64,000 bases of DNA from Trissonchulus latispiculum (lineage: Eukaryota > Nematoda > Enoplea > Enoplida > Ironidae), in assembly GCA_030248195.1 (NCBI GenBank), contig JASAND010020687.1:84780-148779 (forward strand), in the 5' to 3' direction. The stretch's first letter is position 1, and each line of letters opens with the position of its first letter. Positions 58,289-64,000 of the stretch are shown here, piece after piece. The position numbers were made by a program, and so were the translations under genes. The notes below the pieces were generated by a model. That model was not told the origin of the DNA. It searched no databases and saw only the letters and a program-made list of their open reading frames with translations.

Positions 58289-58701
58289 GAACTGTCTACT
58301 ATCCTGAGCAAGTCAAAACGTGGGAAGACGTGTTACTGCAAACAGGTGGTGCTCTACCTACGTATGCAGGACACCCTTATCAAAGAGGAGAAGGAATCGG
58401 TAGTTTTTTTAAAGGACTGTTTCGAGCAATTTGGCCAACTGTCAGGAAAGTTGGCATTCATGTGGGAAAGGAAGCCCTTAGAACAGGCAGCGATGTGGCT
58501 AAAGATTATCTCAATAAGGGAGAAGACATAAAAACATCACTTAAAAAGCGCAGTAGGCAGGCAGTAGGGCGCACTCTGAGCAAATTTGGTGACGATTTGC
58601 AGCAAGAAGGTGAAGGTCTTGGCAGCAGATTAACACCGAAAAACATAAAAAGGATTAAAAAACGTCGGAAACTTAACACTGACGTATTCAGTCATGGCTA
58701 A
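58285..58701 (+). CDS. Polinton pVI-like minor virion protein
   Basis: 138 residues. An amphipathic segment GIGSFFKGLFRAIWPTVRKV at about 38-57, then GKEAL and a Lys/Arg-rich C-terminus (KRIKKRRKL). It is comparable to adenovirus protein VI-type factors that disrupt membranes during entry. QTGGA at 19-23 precedes the amphipathic helix and could be a cleavage site of the protease encoded downstream. Overlaps penton by 4 nt and capsid by 8 nt. Confidence 0.72.
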   Translation: MRTVYYPEQVKTWEDVLLQTGGALPTYAGHPYQRGEGIGSFFKGLFRAIWPTVRKVGIHVGKEALRTGSDVAKDYLNKGEDIKTSLKKRSRQAVGRTLSKFGDDLQQEGEGLGSRLTPKNIKRIKKRRKLNTDVFSHG

Positions 58702-60034
58702 GCAAGTGGATGCACAATCGTATCCTGGGTTTAAGAGCGAACTCGACCTATTTTCCCTTCCACCTAGTCAAGTTGCTATCGAAAAGGGCTATTGGGCAGA
58801 ATATTATCCTCAAAATCCTATAACAGACAGCGGTCCGTACAGGATACACATACCAAAAGACTCGTTTATGTTGGATTTAAATAAAAATTACCTGTATGTA
58901 CAAATAAAAATTGTGACCAAAGATGGCAATAATTTGCCGTATCCAACAAAACCTGATAACACTCCCGACCATGATAAGATCGATGTCGCCCCCATAAATT
59001 TAATAGGCTCAACCTTGTTTGAACGAGTAGTTATGAAGCTAAGTGACAAAGAAATTGAAAACACTGGTCCTCTGTACGCGTATAAGGCGTACCTGGAAGT
59101 TTTGCTAAATTATGGACGGGACGCTAAATCTAATCATCAACAAATCGCAATGTTTTATAAAGATAACCCACTGAAATTTGACGACTTAACTTCTGATGCA
59201 ATGAAGTGGAGAGGGAAACCATTTATCAAGAACAAAGGAGTTGAACTGCTAGCTCCATTGCACTGTGATTTATTTAAGCAGGACAGATACATGTTAAGCG
59301 ATACGGAGATGTCGATTGAACTTCATAGAAATGATGACAAATTTGTTTTAATGAGTGACGGTACGGAATATAAAATCAAGGTGGAAGATCTAAGATGGTA
59401 CGTCTGGAAGATCAAGCCACAAGAATCCCTCAGTTTGGCTATAGAAAATGTTCTACGCGGCAACCATGCAGCCAAGTATCCTATACGTCGAATAAAAATG
59501 GTGACTCGACATCTGGCCGCAAACTCACAGACTGTGGTGGAAAACTCCATTTTTTCTGGTCAACTCCCCAGACGAGTTGTTCTAGTAATGGTTGACTCAG
59601 AAGCGTTTAACGGATCATTTACGGCTAACCCTTTCAAGTTTGAAACCTGCAAAATCAGTGAATTATCACTAAAATGTGGAGATGAGTACATACCAAAGCA
59701 TCCAATGAGGATGGACTGGAGTGATTTCAAATATAGTGTACCCTACATGTACCTATTTGAAGGAATTAACATGGCCAATAACGATAAAGGGATTGATATT
59801 ACGTATGAAGATTTCACTGCTGGGTATACAATTTTTGTGTTCAATCTAACAGCAGATAACGTGGATGGAAGCGCAATGGAACTTATCCGGGAAGGAGATC
59901 TTTCACTCTATATGCAACTGAAAGAGCCACTTAGTAATCACTCACAAGGAGTAGAAATTATCATATATGGAGAATTTGACAACTTGATTTCCATCGACTT
60001 CAACAGGACTCCATTTTTTGATTATTCAATTTAA
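58694..60034 (+). CDS. Polinton major capsid protein (double jelly roll)
   Basis: 446 residues. ELDLFSLPPSQVAIEKGYW at the N-terminus, the PRRVVLVMVDSEAFNGSF segment near 290, and the terminal REGDLSLYMQLKEPLS ... IIIYGEFDNLISIDFNR are typical of Polinton double-jelly-roll capsid proteins, which trimerise into hexon-like capsomers. Full length with no break, so a capsid could in principle be made. Its TAA overlaps nothing; the next ATG follows after 11 bp with an AATAAA between. Confidence 0.95.
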   Translation: MAKQVDAQSYPGFKSELDLFSLPPSQVAIEKGYWAEYYPQNPITDSGPYRIHIPKDSFMLDLNKNYLYVQIKIVTKDGNNLPYPTKPDNTPDHDKIDVAPINLIGSTLFERVVMKLSDKEIENTGPLYAYKAYLEVLLNYGRDAKSNHQQIAMFYKDNPLKFDDLTSDAMKWRGKPFIKNKGVELLAPLHCDLFKQDRYMLSDTEMSIELHRNDDKFVLMSDGTEYKIKVEDLRWYVWKIKPQESLSLAIENVLRGNHAAKYPIRRIKMVTRHLAANSQTVVENSIFSGQLPRRVVLVMVDSEAFNGSFTANPFKFETCKISELSLKCGDEYIPKHPMRMDWSDFKYSVPYMYLFEGINMANNDKGIDITYEDFTAGYTIFVFNLTADNVDGSAMELIREGDLSLYMQLKEPLSNHSQGVEIIIYGEFDNLISIDFNRTPFFDYSI

Positions 60035-60045
60035 AGTTAATAAAT

Positions 60046-60465
60046 ATGTTATATCCAGGTTACCTTAATTATGTGCTCAAAATGCTAGGACTACTTTTAC
60101 TTGCTGTAACCGTCTCCACGGAACAGTTATACTACCAGGAAGAGAATCTAAATGTAACCGTCGTTGACGATAATGGGGCTATGAAAACTTTGATACTTCA
60201 ATTAGGAAATAAAAATGCTACGATAGAAAATGGAGACTACTTGTATAAAAGATTAGCACGATGTAATCTACACCTCTGCGTGGAAGGGATACAACGATGG
60301 ACACAACCAGGTTGTACCTACGTTGAGTGGGACCACTGCTGGGAATTTTGCTACGATGCCAATCGAAAATTAGTATACCTTCACTATAAAATGACAGATC
60401 TCAAAATTAATAAAAACAGTCATATGGAACTCGTCAGATGGGCACTAGAAGGTTACTATGAATAG
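60046..60465 (+). CDS. Polinton secreted or virion Cys-rich protein, unassigned
   Basis: 139 residues with a likely signal peptide (LGLLLLAVTVS at about 15-25). Two N-glycosylation motifs (NVT, NAT) and six Cys in the second half (CNLHLC, GCTYVEWDHCWEFC) suggest a secreted disulphide-bonded domain. It lies between capsid and protease and overlaps the protease by 8 nt. I recognise no family. Confidence 0.65.
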   Translation: MLYPGYLNYVLKMLGLLLLAVTVSTEQLYYQEENLNVTVVDDNGAMKTLILQLGNKNATIENGDYLYKRLARCNLHLCVEGIQRWTQPGCTYVEWDHCWEFCYDANRKLVYLHYKMTDLKINKNSHMELVRWALEGYYE

Positions 60466-60997
60466 TTTAGACTTAAGTCGAGTCGCCAACGCTGATCCAT
60501 ACCTGCGTAAAGTCTTTCTGGGTGTATTCCCTAGTGATCAGCTACCAACGGTGCAACGCAGACCGGCGTGTTTTATACTTAATACGGATCCATCGACAAA
60601 GTCTGGAGAGCACTGGCTTGCTATGTATTTTGACACTTATGTGGAGTACTTTGATAGTTATGGACTTGAGCCTATAGAGGCCTGTATGCGGTATAAACCG
60701 GAAAAAGTAAACAAATACTGTTTGCAAGACTTTGATACTAATGTTTGTGGTGAATTTTGTATATATTTTTTGAATAAAAGATCACGTGGCTATAGCTTCG
60801 AATCAATAATAGACTATTTAAGGAAGCGAGGCGATAAAAACGATACCATAGTTAAGAACTTTGTTTACTATTTATTCAGACCTTCATCACAGCAACAGTT
60901 ACTTACACAATATTGTCAATATTGTCGGTGTCGTAAAGATGCAAATAGTCAATGTAGTATTTTCGGGCAAATTCAGGGAAGGGATATCTCTTTGTGA
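60458..60997 (+). CDS. Polinton adenain-like cysteine protease
   Basis: 179 residues. H52 (GEHWLAMYF), D66 (EYFDSYG), Q90 and C97 (CLQDFDTNVCGEFC) give the catalytic set and oxyanion Gln of the adenovirus-protease family. Known role: cleavage of virion precursors during maturation. The C-terminal 35 residues are Cys/Gln-rich (QYCQYCRCRK) and unusual. Its last 59 nt overlap the TBP-like gene in another frame. Length is normal for the family. Confidence 0.92.
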   Translation: MNSLDLSRVANADPYLRKVFLGVFPSDQLPTVQRRPACFILNTDPSTKSGEHWLAMYFDTYVEYFDSYGLEPIEACMRYKPEKVNKYCLQDFDTNVCGEFCIYFLNKRSRGYSFESIIDYLRKRGDKNDTIVKNFVYYLFRPSSQQQLLTQYCQYCRCRKDANSQCSIFGQIQGRDISL

Positions 60998-61436
60998 GTT
61001 AGAGAACGCCGTCTACAATCCTCGAAGGTTCAGTGGTGCCATTTTAACGCAGAATGGGAGCACGTTTCTTCTTTTTTCTAATGGCAAATTTGTTTGTTTG
61101 GGATCCAAGTGTGTTGCCCAAGGAAGGAGGTCTATCGAAATGATGGGTGAACGTCTTGGCAGTGGTATTGGCCAGTGTCGTATTACCAATATAGTCAGCG
61201 CAGGTAAAACAGGATACGCAGTCAATCTTCATTCGTTGTACCAGTTAATAAGACGCTACAACCACACTGTTCACTACGAACCGGAACTTTTCAGTGGGAT
61301 TACTTGGAAGGATAACGGCGGCACTGTTAGACTTTTCCACAACGGCAAGTTTTTCGTAACGGGTGTGGTTGATGAAACCATTATTCCATCTATATTCGAT
61401 CATGTACAAAACCTGTGTCAATCTTCACGTAAATAA
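60939..61436 (+). CDS. TATA-binding-protein homologue encoded by the Polinton
   Basis: 165 residues from the ATG at 60939 (an upstream in-frame ATG at 60861 lies inside the protease and is less likely). Two pseudo-repeats match the TBP saddle. Repeat 1 is YNPRRFSGAI ... FLLFSNGKFVCLGSKC; repeat 2 is ITNIVSAGK ... YEPELFSGIT ... RLFHNGKFFVTG. The four Phe that wedge into the TATA minor groove in TBP are at F31, F46, F118 and F133. The length is close to the bare TBP core, with no N-terminal extension. Known role: nucleates RNA polymerase initiation at TATA promoters; giant viruses carry divergent TBPs. Inference: it lets the element drive its own promoters. TBP is not among the usual Polinton genes known to me. 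Confidence 0.9.
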   Translation: MQIVNVVFSGKFREGISLCELENAVYNPRRFSGAILTQNGSTFLLFSNGKFVCLGSKCVAQGRRSIEMMGERLGSGIGQCRITNIVSAGKTGYAVNLHSLYQLIRRYNHTVHYEPELFSGITWKDNGGTVRLFHNGKFFVTGVVDETIIPSIFDHVQNLCQSSRK

Positions 61437-61438
61437 TG

Positions 61439-61801
61439 TTAATCCGTCGGAAAAGCAGTCACAATCAAATGTCTTTGACGATTGTAAACGACGACGACTC
61501 GGCTGACGCGTTTTTTCGTATAACCGCGGATTCCAATAGGATTATCAAACATCTTACGGAATATAATGGTTCTTCTTGGATGGCGAATAATGACTTCGTC
61601 AGGATCTGTACAGCATTGTTCCAATAATTTCATAACTTTGGAATCCATTTCAATAAATCTGGACGCTAATTTGTCCTCAGTATCTACACCATGTTTAACA
61701 AATAAATGATGATGAATAGTTACAGTAGCAAATGATTTACGAAAGACATTATTATTAATTATAGAAAATGGACCCAGACTATTTTCATCCGTAACATTCA
61801 T
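61439..61801 (-). CDS. small Polinton protein downstream of PolB, unassigned
   Basis: 120 residues from the ATG at 61801 (a non-ATG start 6 codons earlier is possible). It is 30 nt downstream of the PolB stop on the same strand and ends 2 nt from the TBP-like gene, so the two gene blocks converge here. The C-terminus reads RGYTKKRVSRVVVVYNRQRH followed by LIVTAFP, resembling the last strands of small BECR-fold RNases, and HHH lies near residue 30. That likeness is weak. The opposite-strand frame 61436-61627 is shorter and is treated as its shadow. Confidence 0.45.
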   Translation of the reverse strand: MNVTDENSLGPFSIINNNVFRKSFATVTIHHHLFVKHGVDTEDKLASRFIEMDSKVMKLLEQCCTDPDEVIIRHPRRTIIFRKMFDNPIGIRGYTKKRVSRVVVVYNRQRHLIVTAFPTD

Positions 61802-61830
61802 AACCCTAAAGATATACAATCAGTATTAAT

Positions 61831-64000
61831 TCAACAATCAGACATAATATCACAGTGGCCATACGCCATGGTTGATTCTGCATCAAAAAGAATATATCGT
61901 TTGTCATCAAAACCAGACAAACTTGACTTGTTTTGTAATACAGTATGTACAACAGAACCTTCACTGCGGATAAATTGCATTGGATGTTTAAGTCGCACTC
62001 CCTCGAACAGAACTGATTTGTACATTACATGTTTGATACTACGTGTAACGACGGACTTCTTCACACCCTTTGCTCGCTTTTTCTCCTTTCCCTGAGAGTC
62101 CAAAATACTATACATTTTTGCTCTCAGCCCCACAAACTCTGAAATAGGAACAGAACTCATTTCATCCTTAAATTTTCCCATAACTTTTTTATTCGAATCA
62201 GAAAACGCAAAATGACCTTTCGGATAATCAGAAAAATCAAATAAATGATCATCCCGTACCATATCTTCATATATATCCTGTGTTACAATGTGGTAACATA
62301 AACTGTCAGTATCGGTGAATAACAACTTTGCTTCATTACGGTATTGTGCCTTTATATAATTGTAGTGAAAATCATACATTAAATATTTTGACAAGTCTAA
62401 TACTGTAAATCCAACATATATAGGTTTACATAGTTTAGTTACAGATCTTCGCATTTTCACAGCAAAAAGAGAGTCAGAAACTAACTTAAATCCTCTGTAC
62501 TGAGTTTTACAGGTTAGCTTTAGTAGTTTGTCTTCGGAACAAACAAGTTTTATGTCTATGTATTTCCGAACGTTTTCCATCGTTTTCCCGAACACACTGT
62601 TATTGAACAGCTTGAACAAATCTTTCTCAAACGCACTCGTAGCCTTTTTTCGCATTTCTGTATTGAACATGATATAAGGTGCCAACCATGACTCCTGAGT
62701 AAACGCCAACACCCGATGAATCTTTTTCAATTTTAGTCCCAAATCCAAATATAACTTGAGATTACGGTAATGTACGGTATATAGTTTCTTATTGAAGAGA
62801 TTAGGTACCAATTTTCGAGAGTTGACACTGCACACTTTTATCTGATCTTTGAGTTGGACACAATACGGGGATAGCATCTCGTCAGTGATTTCAAGTTTCT
62901 CAGCAGCGACTGGATAGTCGTTATGAGTGTCGTGTAGTTCATCTGGATAATCTAGATCAACTTCCAAAATGTATCCCTCTGAATCGCTGTCAGAAATGTT
63001 CAGTACATTAAACGACTGGATCTCCTTGTCCGTCATCCATCGAAAGTTTCCAACGGGTAATTTCTGTGTCATTGTCCAGCCATAAAGATTATTGGCGTCT
63101 AAGTAGATAATATAGCTGGAAGGTTTGGATGGGTCATAATCGTTCAATAGAGGATTATTAGCCTTTGCATAACGGTGAGTTATTGTTGATACACCTCCGC
63201 GAATTCCACTTTCCATAAACGTATACATGTCTGGGTCAGTAAATAGTTCTAATTTGACGTCCGTGAACTTTAGCGCAGCATCCCATGAAAATGACGGCGC
63301 AGTATAATACTGGGCAGGATCTAACTGATAGTTTAACATACAAAAGTTTCTAAAGTTTTCGAAAACATCGCTCAATAGCAACACGTCACTAATGAGATAC
63401 AGATCGTGGTATTCTCCCAGCGACTTAACATTGAAAGTTTTCCATACCATCTTAGCATGGCTATAGTCTTCTTCGGTAATTGAAGAATCGGTTAAAGTGG
63501 AATAAAAACTGTTTATCGGAGGTAGCTCCTGTTCATCAAATCTTTGCCAGGAATCCATGTACTCGTATGGGTATACTCCTTTTCGCAGCATCAAAGGAGT
63601 GTCAGCTTTGAAATATTCGGCAGTGTATCTAAATTTATCGCTGCCCTTATCAGATAGACTTTTAACCAGCTGATCCAAGGAGGTATTCAGAAACTGTAAA
63701 CTGTCGATAAAACGAAGATTCCAGCGAGTATTTAAATGTTTAAACTTCAAAGAGAATGTAAGGTAATCATCATATCCTTTTGGGATTACATTGATTTCAC
63801 ATCCCATTTTGGACGCAATTGTCCCCAGCTGTTCCAGTAGCAAATGTCCGTCGTATCTGCGCAAATTGTGGAAAACTACAGTTACCGTACGCATCAGCCG
63901 AAAAGATAAATTGCACTCTGGATGTGCAGCACCTCTGTATTGTCCACACAAGTGACAGTGATCCCAAACTCTATCTTCTCCCAAATCTTTCTTGCATATG
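61831..64000 (-). CDS. Polinton protein-primed DNA polymerase B (N-terminal part beyond window)
   Basis: At least 720 codons, open to the window edge and continuing past it. In order: a Cys/His cluster (DHCHLCGQYRGAAHPECN) like endonuclease VII, ExoII (FHNLRRYDG), ExoIII (LYLISDVLLLSDVF), palm motif A (YLDANNLYG), motif B ([18 protein letters not shown]), motif C (LLFTDTDSLCY) and a C-terminal DDKRY. All catalytic acids visible are kept. Known role: replication from a terminal protein primer, with 3'-5' proofreading. The ExoI motif and N-terminal domain lie beyond 64 kb. It is clearly homologous to the decayed polymerase at 34-37.5 kb, but not a recent copy. Confidence 0.95.
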   Translation of the reverse strand, partial: ICKKDLGEDRVWDHCHLCGQYRGAAHPECNLSFRLMRTVTVVFHNLRRYDGHLLLEQLGTIASKMGCEINVIPKGYDDYLTFSLKFKHLNTRWNLRFIDSLQFLNTSLDQLVKSLSDKGSDKFRYTAEYFKADTPLMLRKGVYPYEYMDSWQRFDEQELPPINSFYSTLTDSSITEEDYSHAKMVWKTFNVKSLGEYHDLYLISDVLLLSDVFENFRNFCMLNYQLDPAQYYTAPSFSWDAALKFTDVKLELFTDPDMYTFMESGIRGGVSTITHRYAKANNPLLNDYDPSKPSSYIIYLDANNLYGWTMTQKLPVGNFRWMTDKEIQSFNVLNISDSDSEGYILEVDLDYPDELHDTHNDYPVAAEKLEITDEMLSPYCVQLKDQIKVCSVNSRKLVPNLFNKKLYTVHYRNLKLYLDLGLKLKKIHRVLAFTQESWLAPYIMFNTEMRKKATSAFEKDLFKLFNNSVFGKTMENVRKYIDIKLVCSEDKLLKLTCKTQYRGFKLVSDSLFAVKMRRSVTKLCKPIYVGFTVLDLSKYLMYDFHYNYIKAQYRNEAKLLFTDTDSLCYHIVTQDIYEDMVRDDHLFDFSDYPKGHFAFSDSNKKVMGKFKDEMSSVPISEFVGLRAKMYSILDSQGKEKKRAKGVKKSVVTRSIKHVMYKSVLFEGVRLKHPMQFIRSEGSVVHTVLQNKSSLSGFDDKRYILFDAESTMAYGHCDIMSDC

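Noticed and set aside
59323..59595. Frames on both strands inside the capsid gene
   Set aside because: Shadows of the capsid coding sequence with no features of their own.
61436..61627. Plus-strand 63-codon frame after the TBP-like gene
   Set aside because: Antisense to the longer minus-strand frame; no domain, and it begins only because an ATG follows the TBP stop.

Overview
The window is eukaryotic nuclear DNA, most likely from an invertebrate animal. The evidence is a split host bZIP gene with GT-AG introns, a tRNA-derived SINE, a LINE fragment, many TIR and foldback elements, several satellites, and two Polinton/Maverick copies, one open and one decayed. The lineage cannot be fixed from the sequence alone.

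Layout. About 2.2-15.2 kb (minus strand) carries a host gene of the ATF2/ATF7 bZIP type. I place seven coding exons whose splice phases all agree; the 5' end lies beyond 15.2 kb. One 8.7-kb intron is packed with satellites (about 145 bp and about 125 bp units, and a 51-bp hairpin repeat) and small transposons. About 15.5-33.4 kb is almost pure repeat. It holds a second copy of the repeat seen at 0.2-1.25 kb (interrupted by a LINE fragment and a purine-rich element), a hAT-like 5.8-kb element stuffed with nested insertions, a family of TA-flanked elements each carrying its own repeated 'word', a 145-bp satellite, and long palindromes. About 34.1-37.5 kb is a decayed Polinton DNA polymerase (minus strand), broken by a SINE and by a 687-bp TIR element. 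RING-finger and chromodomain fragments follow at 37.9-38.7 kb. About 39-52.5 kb is mostly non-coding: a perfect heat-shock element followed by a string of small GC hairpins (42.25-42.86 kb), a tRNA-like sequence with a CUA anticodon (47.8 kb), a palindromic element built from CCCCGTTTGG units (49.2-49.9 kb), and a 67-bp minisatellite (52.5-53.0 kb).

From about 53.0 kb to the end lies a Polinton whose visible genes are all open. On the plus strand: a membrane-anchored Cys-rich protein, a zinc-finger/NADAR protein, the packaging ATPase, a pX-like small protein, a conserved Polinton protein, a chromodomain integrase, penton (minor capsid), a pVI-like protein, the double-jelly-roll major capsid protein, a secreted Cys-rich protein, an adenain-like protease, and a TATA-binding-protein (TBP) homologue. 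On the minus strand, converging on them: a small unassigned protein and protein-primed DNA polymerase B, which runs off the window. ATPase, capsid proteins and protease together make a virion-assembly module; PolB and integrase give replication and insertion. The TBP homologue (all four DNA-intercalating Phe kept) and the zinc-finger/NADAR protein are the unusual cargo and the best candidates for something not yet described.
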